Shown piece by piece: positions 1 to 11,579 of a DNA stretch of 64,000 nucleotides (the stretch's first letter is position 1; every line of letters starts with the position of its first letter). The notes under the pieces were generated by a model. It searched no databases, was not told where the DNA came from, and was given only the letters and a program-made list of their open reading frames with translations. A program made the translations under genes and the position numbers. The stretch is taken from NCBI GenBank assembly GCA_965240325.2, contig OZ251238.1, positions 1,488,001 to 1,552,000 of the forward strand, read 5' to 3'. Source of the stretch: Rebecca billardiae RCC1528 (taxonomy: Eukaryota; Haptophyta).

Positions 1-50
1 ACGTACGGATGATATATCGAATATATCCTGCTGCCGAAAGAATCCCTTGA

Positions 51-2175
51 TCAGAGCGAGACCCACTTTTTGGATGCGTTGAAGTGGAACGTCTTCCGGC
101 CCAGCACCGCGCCGTGCGAGGGCGCGTAGTAGGCCGGGCCGGGCGCGCGGCCGGCTGCGCCGAGCGCGGGCGCGGCGGCGGCGGCGGCGGGCGGGCGGCG
201 CGCGCGGACGGGAGGTGAGCCTTTGCTTTTTGAATTCAAAAGGGCCCCGTGATGGTCTTTGGCGGCCGCGCGCGCGCGCTGGCCGCCCGGCCGGCTGGCC
301 GCGAGCGAGGGCGGCGCCGTGGCTGGGCATGATGCGCCGCGCGGCGCGGCGCGCACCGTCTGGGCCCGCAGCCGTCCTGCTCACGCCGCTCATGAAGACG
401 CTCGACGAGATCGCCGCCTCCTCGTCCACGCCGCGGAGCGTCTTGTGCCCGGAGGCGGTGGGCGCGTTGCGCGTGTCATACGCGCCCGGCCCCGGCGTGC
501 CTTGGAGCATCACCCGCGAGTGGCGCTGCACCGGGTGGCCGAAGCGGTCCTGTGTGCGCGCGGCGGCGCGAGAGGGCGGCAGGCGGGGCGATCACGGCGC
601 GCGGCGGGCGAGCACGGGCGTGTGAGGGCGGGACTTGAGAGCGCGCGCGAGCCGCGCCGCGCGGCGGCAGGCGCGACGGCCACGAGCCGCGCGGCGGCGG
701 GCGGGCCGGGGCGCGCGGCGCAGCGGCCGCGTGTCGCCGCGACCGCGCCCCGGCCCGGCCGCCGGGGCGGGGCCGCGGCGGCCGGGCCGCACGGCGGCCG
801 GGCGCGCACGCGCGGCCCCGCCGCCGTGCGCGCTCGGCCGCTGGCGCCGGCGCCCGGACCGTGCCGCCGCCTCGGCAGGGCGCGGCGCGCGCGCGGCGCG
901 GGCGCCGGCGAGCGGGCGGCGGCGCGCGCGGGCGCGGGCGCGCAGGCAGTCTGTTGCACGAACCGTGTTTCCAAATCGAAAGACGTGAGAAGGCCCGGCG
1001 GCGGCGTTCTTTGCGTAGGCGTCGGTGACCACCTGGGGTGCGTACGTGCCGGGCCCTGGCGTCACCGCCGCCGCGAGCGCCGGAGGCACGCCGCCGCCCG
1101 CGCCCACGCCCACCGCGCCGCCGTTCGGCGGCGGCGGCGCACTCGAGACGCCGAGTGTGATTTCTCTCGGAAGCTTTGGCGCGGCTGAGTTCGGCTCGGA
1201 GAGCGTGCGCGCCACGCCGGAGGCGAATGGCGCGCTCGGCCCGCGGTGGAAGCCGTCGCGCCCGGACGCGCCGTGCGCCGGCCGCGGGTCGTACGCGCCT
1301 GCGCACGGCGGCGCAGCGCGGTGCGGCGCACGCGCGCGTCGGCCGTCGTCGCCGGTGGGTGCGCCGTGGGCAGCCGGCGCTGTAACCGCATCTGTAACCG
1401 CATCTGTAACCGCATCTGTAACCGCCAACAGGGGCGGGCGCGCGCGCGACGCACCTGGTCCGGGCGCGTCGCGTCCGGAGAGGAGCGCGGCGCCCGTCGC
1501 CGCCGCGAGCGTCGAGTTGGGCGGCGGGAAGCGCGGGTTGGTGGACGCGAACACGTGGCTCTGCTGCTGCGCGCGGCCGGGGCCGTGCGCGCCGCGGCCG
1601 GGCGCGGCCGCGGCCGCCGCCTCGCCGAGCGGCGGGGTTGGGTCGTAGCTGCCCGGACCCGGCAGCGGCCTGCTGTCGGCGCCGTCGGGGCGGAGCGCGC
1701 GCCCGCCCTTCGCCGGCTGGAACGGCCGCGACACCGCGCGCGCGTCCGAGCCCGTCGCCTTGTAGCGGTGCGAATCGTAATTGCCAGGTCCAGGGCTGGC
1801 TCGCGCGCCGGCGGCGGCGGGCGCGGTGCGGCGCGAGCGCGAGGCGAAGCCGACGCCGTAGCCGCGCTTGCCGATGGAGGGCGCGGAGCGGAGCACCGTC
1901 GAGCCCCCCGCGTCGTACGCGCCCGGCCCAGGCGCGTCGCTCACGCTGTCGAGCGAGAAGCGGCTTGCCTGCGAGCCGAAACCCTCGCGCGCGCGAGTGT
2001 CGGCGAGGAGGGTGGTCTCATAGCGCGACGGGATGGTGGCCGTGGTGGGCGGGCGGGGCGCGGCGGTGAGCCGCTGCCCGGCGGTGCGCGAGAGGTGCAG
2101 CCGCCCCGCCTGCGCGGCGCGGCCCGCCTGCCGGTAGTTCACCTCCCCGTCGGGGGCGCTCGCCACCTCCGCCAT
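51..2175 (-). CDS. STPGR/SHIPPO-repeat (sperm-tail PG-rich) flagellar protein
   Basis: Likely microtubule/axoneme-associated protein of the SHIPPO/ODF3-like family, whose members carry repeated PGPGxY motifs. I model four minus-strand exons: 2175-1455, 1298-964, 549-357 and 154-51, giving 450 residues. The phases close, and the first junction rebuilds a PGPGAYDPR motif, which supports the model. Seen motifs include DAPGPGAYDAG, SPGPGNYDSH, LPGPGSYDPT, TPGPGTYAPQ, TPGPGAYDTR and a C-terminal APGPAYYAPS. The start is the first ATG (MAEVASAPDG). Introns begin GTGCG or GTTCG and end CAG. The first intron holds a 12-bp minisatellite. Together with IFT22 at 57.2 kb this indicates a flagellated organism. 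Family assignment is firm; the exact ciliary location is inferred. Confidence 0.82.
1381..1425. repeat. 12-bp intronic minisatellite
   Basis: The unit tgtaaccgcatc is repeated three times and followed by a partial fourth. It lies in the first intron of the STPGR-repeat gene, close to the donor side. On the coding strand each unit contains GGTTACAG, related to the GTTAC-containing repeats in acetyltransferase and SPOUT1 introns. Confidence 0.9.
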
Positions 2176-5140
2176 CGCCTTTGCCGGGGAGCGGGCCGCG
2201 CGGGCGAAACGGACAATATCTCCACCCTGCTTTGCCCTGACTGTCTCTTCTGTGTATCATATCTGAGTTAGGGTTGTGCACGTTAAAACATAGTAAACTG
2301 TAAACTTCATGAAGCTGTTATCGTACGGGTACCGGGTACTGTCTGCACTTGTACTGCCAAAGGTCAAAGGACCTATCCATGGCCTCCGGTGCGGCCGGAA
2401 GTCCCACGGTTCGCGATGGCGTCCGCGCGCGCGAGCTCTACAACGGCGCACGGCTCAGGGTGGCGAGCGGAAGGGTCGGTACGGTCGGTATGGGTGCCGA
2501 GGTGGACGATTGACCCGATGGGCTGCCATCTGAGGGCGAACTTGGCCCGCTCGAGCTCGACGATCTGGCCGACGGTCGCGATTCCCTCGATGACGGCGAC
2601 AACCGCGCGCCCGACGAGGCCGTTAAGACGCCACCCGGCTCAGAGCCCGCGCGCGACGCTGGGAGTGGGGTATGTGCATTTGATCCAACGCCCAGCCAGG
2701 GCGACGCGCACGGTCAAGGTGCCCAGCTCTCTCGCGGACGCAGGCGAGGCGGCGGTTGCGGTCCGGCTCACGCCCTCCTGGTGCCCGGCGTGCGGTCCAG
2801 CGTTCCACCCCACCTGCTGCAACGCCTACCACGGCTGGTAGCCCGCTGATCCAGACGACTAGTGGGCACGCACGTTTCCCCGCGGAGCGCGAGCGAGCGC
2901 TGCCGCTGACACTCGATTCGTGCGCGCGCGCGGCCGACAGAAGTACTCATCACGTCAGCCAGTGCGCGCACGCACCCGCGCGCGATGATGCCAACGACTA
3001 CTCAGGGCATCCGACACGGGCCGGCGTGAGCCAGGGAATAGTGGGCGATGCTATCCGCCCACGCTGCACTCGTAGCACGCGTTTCTGGCTGACCAGAGCG
3101 CCTCAAGGTGTGAGCGTAGGTGAAGGCAGAAGGGTGGGATCCCACCCAGGCCACCGAAGCTCCTTGACCTTAGGCCCTTCGGATTTGTGACCGTCACGTG
3201 TCATGTAACCGTGGGCGTGATGTGGCATGTGCGACAGATGAAGATTGGCCTATACCCAACTCGAGGTCGCTGGATTGAGCGAGCTGTCGTCACTGGCAGC
3301 GCGGAACGCCACGCTCTCAACGCCCTGAAGAGATATACAGTGTGACACGCGGTCCATCATCGCCGAGTCGAGCGGCGCGCCACCACTGGCGAGGACGCGC
3401 GCGCGTGAGGCGCATACGCGCAACGCCGAGCACGCGGCGCGCACGCTCGCGCCGCGCCGTATGCCTCGCGCCGTGCGGCCGCAGGTCCCACACCGCGCGC
3501 ACGCGCCACCGTGGACGGCCGCGCGCGCGCTGTCGAGCACGTGCTGGAACCTCGGGGGTTCACTGCCACAAAGCCACAGGCTGCACTCCAAGCACTGGAC
3601 CTGGTAGTTGTGCGTCATCATGGGCCATGTCGTTGGCGGCACCGCCTAGCGCCCCGGCGCCTTGATGTCGCGCGCGCATCGGCCTACTGTTCGGCGTCAG
3701 TGCTTCCTGGTACTCTTCAGCAGTACTACTGTACATACCTGTCCTTGCGAGCGGCTTCCTGACAAGCTGCATACCTTGCGCTGCATGCAATTGCTGGCTT
3801 CACGGGCATGGCTGTCTAGCCTCGCGCGCTGCGATCGCTCAGCAGTTTCATGGCCATGGTGCGCTCGAGCTGTCGTGTCATGCAGCTAGGTGTGCACAGC
3901 ATGACAGCAACGACCTCGCGCGTAGCTACAGTCGCACGCGAGAACGCCATCGGCCATGCGTGCCGGCCGGATGGTGGCTTCCATCTCGTTCGTCGGCGCG
4001 CCCAGATGCAATTCAGCGGCGCGAGGGTTGGTCACTGCGCCTCTCCTGTCTCCAACTGCCCAGCAGGCATCGCGCGTGCGGGCGCGAGCGCGAGCACATG
4101 CTGCACTGAATACACTCAGCCATGTGCAGCGGGCCGGCGACCCCTTCACTTCCGGAGCAAGAGTCCGGGCGGAGTCATGATGGCATCTCACAGCCCGGGA
4201 CGGAGTAGACAGCTACTCCGGCGGTTCTTGGGTCCGGGCCGACAGAGCAAACGCCCTGTCGACAGAGCGGGGCCCCGCGCGTACCCCCATGGTGTGAATG
4301 CGCCGCCGGTCTACTACTATACTTATTTTTCAGACTATCTCGAGATTTCGTCAGGCGATCAGTATTCAGACCATGCGCGCCGGAGGTGATGGCTCCAGAA
4401 GCTTCGCGCAGCTGCGCAGCCTGGCACGTCGTCATCTCCTCGGGCGTGCACGTCGCCTCAGTTGTAATAAGTATCATACTTCACGACGACGTGGCATGCA
4501 ATAACAGTCAGAATATTGGCCCAGGACCGATGACGTCGGCTGCCTTTGGCGGAGCAGCCGATTTGAACGTGAAAGGGAGCGCGCACACCCGGGCGCCAGC
4601 GGCTGAGTGGTCAAAAGGAGAGCGGAGTGAGCAGGGGCTCGCAGAGCGGTGCTATCATCAATCAATCGCGGCGACGAACCACATCGTCGCGCGCCGTGAT
4701 TGCCCACTAAGACGGAAAAGTCGACATCAATACAGTACTGACCACGAGGCCAATCCTTGATTAGAAGAAGCAGGCATGCATCATTATCGTTGCCGCGGCG
4801 ATGGATCCACGAATCAAAACTCGCGGAGCGCGAGGGCGGCCTACTTCGAGATGATTACGACGGTTGCATGGCGCCTAGGATTCGGGACCGAGGCGGCTGG
4901 GCGGCGGCGATGATGAGCAAAAAGTGCTCACCGTGCCCCTTCTCCGAATGCTCCGACCGATGCATCTGCTGCATCATCTCCCGCGCATCTCCGCAAAACT
5001 GGCGCGCCGCGAATCCAGGCGCGAGGGCCGCGCGGCGCCGCGACTCGCTTTCCCGAGCAGTCTGCAGGCGTGCGCTCAAATTCTAGCCGCTCGAGAGCGG
5101 CGAGTGGGAGGTTGCGCCGAGACCAGTGGTCCCGTGCAGG
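2176..5140. other. Long stretch without a convincing gene
   Basis: About 3 kb between the divergently transcribed STPGR-repeat gene and the proline-rich protein gene. Only short ORFs without recognisable domains are present, apart from a possible transposase tail near 2.8 kb. Base composition is less GC-extreme than in the genes. An AT-rich patch at 2278-2305 (cacgttaaaacatagtaaac) resembles one at 11668-11692. I see no RNA gene. Promoters of both flanking genes probably lie at the two ends. Confidence 0.55.
2740..2841 (+). pseudogene. Possible remnant of a piggyBac-like transposase C-terminus
   Basis: The final codons of a plus-strand reading frame encode WCPACGPAFHPTCCNAYHGW followed by a stop. 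The CxxC...HxxCC...YH arrangement resembles the Cys/His tail that ends many piggyBac (DDE_Tnp_1_7) transposases. Nothing recognisable as the catalytic domain lies upstream, so at best this is a relic. The match rests on about 20 residues and may be chance. Confidence 0.22.
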
Positions 5141-6333
5141 ATGCATCGCGCCGCGCTGTGCGTCGCGCTCGTCGCGTGCTTGCTCGGCGGGACGACGGCG
5201 CAGTTCGCGCCGCCGAGCCCGCCACCGAGCCCGCCGCCCAGCCCGCCCCCGACGCCGACTCCACCGTCCCCACCGTCTCCGCCTCCGACGCCGCCGCCGT
5301 CGCCGCCGCCGCCGCTGCCGCCACCATCCCCGCCGCCGAGCCCGCCGCCGAGCCCGCCGCCAAGCCCTCCGCCGCCGAGCCCGCCGCCAAGCCCCCCGCC
5401 CAGCCCGCCGCCGAGCCCGCCGCCGAGCCCGCCACCGAGCCCCCCGCCGTCGCCGCCGCCGAGCCCGCCGCCGCCGAGCCCGCCGCCAAGCCCGCCACCG
5501 AGCCCGCCGCCGAGCCCGCCGCCGTCGCCGCCGCCGTCACCGCCGCCGTCGCCACCGCCGACCCCGCCACCGTCGCCGCCGCCGTCCCCTCCGCCGTCGC
5601 CGCCGCCGAGCCCGCCGCCGAGCCCGCCGCCGTCGCCGCCGCCGAGCCCGCCGCCGTCGCCGCCGCCGAGCCCGCCGCCGTCGCCGCCGCCGACCCCGCC
5701 GCCGTCGCCGCCGCCGTCGCCGCCGCCGTCGCCGCCGCCGAGCCCGCCGCCGTCGCCACCGCCAAGCCCGCCGCCCTCGCCGCCGCCCTCGCCGCCACCG
5801 TCGCCGCCGCCGTCGCCGCCGCCTACGCCGCCGCCGTCGCCGCCGCCATCGCCGCCGCCGTCGCCGCCGCCGACCCCGCCGCCGAGCCCGCCGCCGTCGC
5901 CGCCGCCTACGCCGCCGCCGTCGCCGCCGCCGAGCCCGCCGCCGTCGCCGCCGCCGAGCCCGCCGCCGTCGCCGCCGCCGACCCCGCCGCCGTCGCCGCC
6001 GCCGTCACCGCCGCCGGCGCCGCCGCCCTCGCCGCCGCCGCCGTCGCCACCGCCGAGCCCGCCGCCCTCGCCGCCGCCCTCGCCGCCGCCCTCGCCGCCG
6101 CCCTCGCCGCCGCCGCCGAGCCCGCCGCCGAGCCCGCCGCCGCCACCCTCACCGTCGCCGCCGCCGCCGTCGCCGCCACCCTCGCCGCCGCCACTCCCAC
6201 CGCCGAGCCCGCCGCCGCCGCCCATTTCGCCGTCCCCGCCGCCCTCGCCGCCGCCGCCGCCGCCTCCGCCGGCGCCGCCGCCGTCGCCGCCGCCGCCGCC
6301 GTCGCCGCCATCCCCGCCGCCGCCGCCGCCCAC

Positions 6334-6370
<37 letters not shown>

Positions 6371-6728
6371 CCCTCGCCCTCGCCGCCGCCACCCTCGCCG
6401 CCGCCCTCGCCGCCGCCCACGCCGCCGCCCTCGCCGCCGCCGCCGCCGAACCCGCCGAGCCCGCCGTTGCCGCCGCCGAGCCCGCCGCCGCCGCCGCCGC
6501 CGCCGGCGCCGCCGCCCTCGCCGCCGCCGCCGCCCTCGCCGCCGCCGCCGCCGGCGCCGCCGCCCTCGCCGCCGCCACCGCCGCCGCCGCCGGCGCCGCC
6601 GCCCTCGCCGCCGCCGCCGCCCTCGCCCTCGCCGCCCTCGTCGCCGCCGCCGCCCTCGCCCTCGCCGCCGCCGCCCTCGCCGCCGCCGACCTTCGACGAG
6701 CCGCCCAGCCCGCCCGCCGCGCCGCCCG

Positions 6729-6772
<44 letters not shown>

Positions 6773-6818
6773 CCGCCGTGCCCGCCGCCGAGCCCGCCGC
6801 CGCCACCGAACCCGCCCA

Positions 6819-6855
<37 letters not shown>

Positions 6856-8674
6856 AACCCCCCCGCCCAGCCCGCCGCCGCCGCCGATCCCGCCGAGCCC
6901 GCCGCCGTCGCCGCCGCCGCCGCCGGCGCCGCCGTCGCCGCCGCCCTCGCCACCGCCGCCGCCAACGCCGCCGCTCAACTTTTGGGCCACCTCGGACGAG
7001 TTCACGACGTGCACGTACTTGCAGAGCGACGCCACCGTCGGCGTGCACAAGTGCCGCTACGTCGAGAACGACTCCGTACTCGCCGGCACGCTGCCCGCCG
7101 CCCTCGCCACGCTGACCGAGCTCGAGCGGCTCACGGTCGGCCAACTGGTGACCGGAACCATGCCCACGGAGATCGGCAAGCTCACGCGTCTCTTTGAGCT
7201 CCTGATGGTAGGATCGCTTACGGGGGGCGACGCGCTGGACATGGACGTCGTGCTGCCCACCGAGATCGGCCTGCTCACCGACCTGCACCGCCTGTCCCTC
7301 GCCAACGTCGTGACGCTCGGCAAGATCCCGACCGAGCTGGGCAACCTCAAGCGCGTCGAGAAGGTGCAATTGGTCAGCGTGTCGTTTGACGGCTCGCTCC
7401 CCACCGAGATCGGCGCGTGCGCGGAGCTGAGGGAGCTCGAGATCGACACGGTCACCGGCCTCACCGGCACGCTCCCGACGGAGCTGGGCCAGCTGCTGAA
7501 CGACGCCTCGCGCTGGAACCCGAACAACAGCGCCGACGAGTACAACAACGACTTGGACGACATCACCAGCGGCAGCGACGAGGTGGGCGGCGACGTCCGA
7601 TTGACCGTGCAGAACTGGGAGAGCCTCGAGGGTACGCTGCCGACGGAGTTCGGCCACATGAGCGCAGCGTCCCTGCTCCGCGTGGCGCAGAACCTCAACA
7701 TCGTTGGCGTCATCCCGACGGAGGTCGGCACGATGGTGCACTTGTCGGACCTGATCCTGCGCGACAACAACCTGCACGGCATCCTGCCGACGGAGATTGC
7801 GCTGATCGCGCGGCGGGAGAAGATCGAGAAGGTGAACGGCGCCATCAAGCCGCTCACTGGCGGCGCGCCGCTCCAGAGTCTCTCGGTGCAGGGCAACGTC
7901 ATTGGCGGCAAGATCCCGACCGAGTTCGGGCTGATCACCGGTGGCGGCCTTGCTTGCACCCTCACCGACTCCAGCTCGACGTGGCACACCGACCAGGGCC
8001 TCGCCTTCCAGGACAACTTCTTCTCCTTGCCCGACGGGCCGGCCAAGCACCCCTTCGAACAGTCGGACTGCTCCTCCTTCGCCACGTACCCGTCGCCGCC
8101 CTCGCCGGTCGTGGCGTCGGATCCGACGCCCGGCTCTGGCAGCCTCATCATCACGGGCCAGGTGACGCTCGGCGGCACGGTGGCCAGCTGCGCGATCGCC
8201 TCGGCGGGGCTCAAGCGGGCGCTCGCGAGGGGCCTCGGCATCTCGGAGGACGACGTCAACATCGTGTCGTGCGCCGCCGCCTCGATCCGCATCGTGTACG
8301 AGATCACGCAGAACACGGCCACGTACACGGACAGCGTGACGATCGAGCAGAAGCTGTCCAACACGGTGCTGCTGAAGGACATCGAGAGCCTGATTGCGCA
8401 GGAGACGGGCTTCGCCATCGTGCCCGGCTCGGTGACGATCCTCGGCATCGCGACGGTCAACCTCACGCCGCCGCCGCCGCCGAGCCCGCCGCCCTCGTCG
8501 CCGCCGCCGGCGCTCCCGCCGACGGCGACCGCGCTGTCGGACGAGGAGCTCGCGGGCGTGGTCGTCGGCACGATCGGCGGCTGCTGCTGCCTCGTCGGCG
8601 CGTGCTTCCTGATCTACTGGTACGTGATCAAGCCGAAGCAGCAGGACGGGGGCGCGCAGGTGTCGCGCGCCTGA
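5141..8674 (+). CDS. Pherophorin/extensin-like proline-rich LRR membrane protein
   Basis: Single-exon gene of 1177 residues. A signal peptide (MHRAALCVALVACLLGG, to about residue 21) is followed by roughly 590 residues of SPPP, TPPP and PPP repeats, the hydroxyproline-rich style of algal pherophorins and plant extensins. A block of about nine plant-type leucine-rich repeats with LPTEIG/IPTEFG cores follows (about 650-980). Next come a roughly 120-residue domain I do not recognise, a short second proline tract, one membrane helix around residues 1139-1162 (VVVGTIGGCCCLVGACFLIY) and a short cytosolic tail. I infer a cell-surface protein with an extended extracellular stalk. The start is the ATG at 5141; an in-frame GTG at 5126 is rejected. 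The tract probably varies in length by slippage. Confidence 0.85.
5204..6976 (+). repeat. Coding proline-rich triplet tract (CCG/GCC/AGC)
   Basis: About 1.77 kb of near-continuous CCG, GCC and AGC triplets encoding SPP/PPP repeats. Stop codons are almost absent from all six frames here, so long poly-Ala, poly-Arg and poly-Gly reading frames on both strands are composition artefacts. Confidence 0.9.
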
Positions 8675-9539
8675 GCGTGCGCACGCGGCGCCGCGCCGCC
8701 CGCCGGCGCGGTCGGCCCGGCCGCAGCTCGCGTGGCGGCCGCGGCGGGCGGCCGCGCGCGCTGCGGACGGCGGCGCGCCCGCGCCGTGGGCCTCCGTTCA
8801 CTCCTCCGCCCTCCACGGCCGGGCGTCACCAACGACTTCGAGCCCTGCATCGCCTTTCTTATTCTCCGCTCCCATCCTCCCCTCATCTGCTCCATCGTCC
8901 CTCGGCGGCCACCGCCCCGAGGTGGCGGCGTCGGCATACGCACGCTTTCACCATGTCTTCACTTCAATCAACACGAGCTCGGCGGCGGCCGCGCGGCCGC
9001 ATCGCCGCGCTCGGCGCGGCGCGCACGGCGTGCCGGCGCCGGCGCACTGCGCACCACGCGTCGCTGCAGTGCGTCGGCCGCCAGCGGCCGCTGCCGCCTC
9101 GTCGGCCGCCGCCGCCGCCGCCGCGCACGCGCGACCGCGCGTGCACCCGCTGCACGTCACCCTCATCGCCCTCCTCGGCGCGTCGCGGTGACGACGCTCA
9201 CCTCGTCCGCCCTCGCGGCGCAGCCGCGCCGCGCTGGCCCGCATGGCCGCCACCCTCGCCTCGTCCGCTCGAACAGTGATCGATTGCGCGCCCTTCCGGC
9301 GCGTGGCACTCGTCGGCGTGTCCGCACGCGCCTGATCCGGTGCGTGGGCGGCACGGCGTCCGAGAGCCCCGCGCCACCACGCCAGCGCATGTGCTCTTCA
9401 CGGGACGACTGACTGAGCGAGCCCAGGCGGCCCCGACGATGATGCGGGCGCGCGCGCCTCCGGCGGCGGCCGCTGCCGCCTGCGCGGCGCCGGACGACTA
9501 CGTAGTAGTATAGCAGCGCAGTAGTGTCATGATGATTAT

Positions 9540-9564
9540 AATACATACATACATACATACATAC
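9540..9564. repeat. (ATAC)n microsatellite
   Basis: About six tandem copies of the tetranucleotide atac at the start of an AT-rich island in otherwise very GC-rich DNA. Confidence 0.9.
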
Positions 9565-10453
9565 TACTAATATATAATAATACTGATTTTTTTTACAATA
9601 TTACTAGAGCTATATATACTGCTTATTAATAATGACGACGTATCTCGTCAGATTCAATCTCGGTGTCGATCGATCACTCGCACTCGCTGCTTGGAGAGCC
9701 AGCTGCTACCGATCCCAGCTGCTGCGCCTTTGAGCTGCGTGGTTGTTTCGCAGCTTAAATTATAATGCCCCCGTGCCAATAGTTACGACTGTTATAATAT
9801 ATATATATACTTATACATATATGTATAACATTAGTGATGTAGCCACCATAATAACTACCATTGCCGTTTTGATTGAAGTCGCGTGCGATGGCGCTTCCCG
9901 CCCGCGAGACACCTGCTCGTGATATGACGAGGGCCTACTTAAGTGAGTACTTTCCGCACCGAGCCCGACGCTCGGCAGGTGGATCGCGCGAGGTGGCGGT
10001 TGTCGTGCGCAGCGCTTCTACTGCTGTGGCCCTTGCGAGCGCTCGACGTGCAAGTCAGGCTAGGACCGCCCCAGGTCGCACGATCGTGTCCGGACGCGCC
10101 GAGCGTACTGCTCCAAACGCGTCGACTTTGGCCCCCAGTCGACCTGCACGCGAGACGACGCGAGGGCAGCAATCGCGAATCGGGCGAAAGCACGTCTCGG
10201 GAATCCCGGCGCACGATGCTGAATTGCGCAGTCCGCGCCGGCGTTGGATCTGGCGCGCGCCGCCCACGCGCTCCGCGCCATCCAGGAACCCTTTTTCGGG
10301 CCGAGCGTCCCCAGTCCTTGGGAGCTGCGAGGGCGCCCGGTGGTGAGCGAGGCGTTCAGTTTCTGTTCTTGGCGAGGCGATTTTTTCATTCTTCCTGCTG
10401 ATGTATTCTTTTCTGCTTTTTCCCGGACACTACAAGGCCTGTTTTATTTCGTA

Positions 10454-10786
10454 GTCTAGCTACAGTTTACTAAGAATAAGAGACGCACACAGCTCAGGCA
10501 GGCGAGATCGTATTTGCAGTTTACTAATAAGAATAAGAGACGAGCTCAGGCAGGCGAGATCGACGCCCGCCAACTGTCACCGCCCATGGAGCCGTCGCCG
10601 ATGGCTGCGCCGCCGGAAAATTCGTTCAGCCGTCCGCCTGCGAGGCCTGGATGAGGGCTGCGGCCGCGTCGCGGCGCGCCAGCGCCCGTCGTCCTCGCCC
10701 CACCGTCGTCCACAAAACGTCCGCCGCGGTCGTCCGAACTCGCCGACTGGGCGCCGATGCAACAGCGCGCCGACAGGATGTAGTAC
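10454..10786 (+). repeat. Dispersed repeat, copy A
   Basis: This roughly 330-bp segment recurs in inverted orientation at 44359-44656, with small gaps. It begins ctacagtttactaagaataa and contains an internal tandem duplication of its first half (gaataagagac...gctcaggcaggcgagatcg, at about 10471 and 10530). It ends near gcgccgacaggatg. It may be one end of a longer non-autonomous transposon reaching about 11692, where the complement of a related end (ctacagttta) occurs. Confidence 0.75.
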
Positions 10787-11540
10787 TATGGAATGTGGAG
10801 CCCCACTGTCGGTTGGGGAAGGCGTGTACAGTATCAAGCGGCATGACAGTACTGACATTCGCCAAAACGCGGTACAATGGCGGCTTGCCCGCTGGTGGTG
10901 GGTACCGGCAGTAGTGATGGCACGCCGTTGGCGCATGTTCGTACTAGGGCGCTGAGCTGTACTGAAAGATGATGCCACGGTTTGCTGCTTAGCCTTGCCA
11001 TGGTGCTTCGCCATGATACAGAGGTCACTCGCAGGGCACGGCAGTGAGACGTCGCCGCGCCGCCGGCGGCAAACCGCAGTTACGGACGCGCTGCAAGCTG
11101 CAAGCACTCTGCCTTGGCTTCTTCGCGCCCATGTCAGTTGGTGAACCAGGATTGTTGAACGATAGATGGACTGCAAACGCTACCAGCTCTACTCGCTCCG
11201 CCGCCACTTCCTTGTCGAGCGTGAGATGTTTCCGTTGCGTGCGCTCGCATGCAGCTTGCCGCCTGCATTTGAACGTGGTCACGGCAGGTTGGTGGGCCGG
11301 GTGTTCAGGCCTCCTCGGCGTAGATGACGACAAGGTGCGTGCCACGCGCACCCTTGTCGCGCGGAAAGGCGTGCACACGCGTCCTCGCGCATCTTTCAGG
11401 CTGCAGTCTTGGCCAAGATGATGAGAACAAGCCTGCCAGTGCCGCGCAGGCGCGAGCGCGCGGAGAGTTCTGGGATCCGACCCATGGTGTTGGGTGTACC
11501 TCGTGTGCGACAACGACGAGGCGGACGAGCGCCGCAACTG

Positions 11541-11579
11541 GATTCGTGCACTCACCGGTCACCGAGGAGTGCACGAATC
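11541..11579. repeat. Perfect 13-bp inverted repeat (hairpin)
   Basis: The arms gattcgtgcactc (11541-11553) and gagtgcacgaatc (11567-11579) are exact reverse complements separated by 13 bases. No gene is adjacent and there is no T-run. It may be a relic transposon terminus or a cruciform-forming site. Confidence 0.7.

Noticed and set aside
3250-4191. Minus-strand ORFs with scattered Cys (for example QVQCLECSLWLCGSEPPR)
   Set aside because: The spacing fits no zinc-finger family I know and the flanks are not protein-like. Left as unexplained noncoding DNA.
5083-7197. Long reading frames on both strands over the proline-rich gene (poly-Arg, poly-Ala, poly-Gly)
   Set aside because: They arise because CCG/GCC triplets lack stops in nearly all frames. 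Only the SPP frame has a signal peptide, LRRs and a membrane helix.
9873-10401. Overlapping ORFs of 150-157 codons
   Set aside because: Similar lengths are open in several frames, no domain is visible, and the end overlaps a dispersed repeat.
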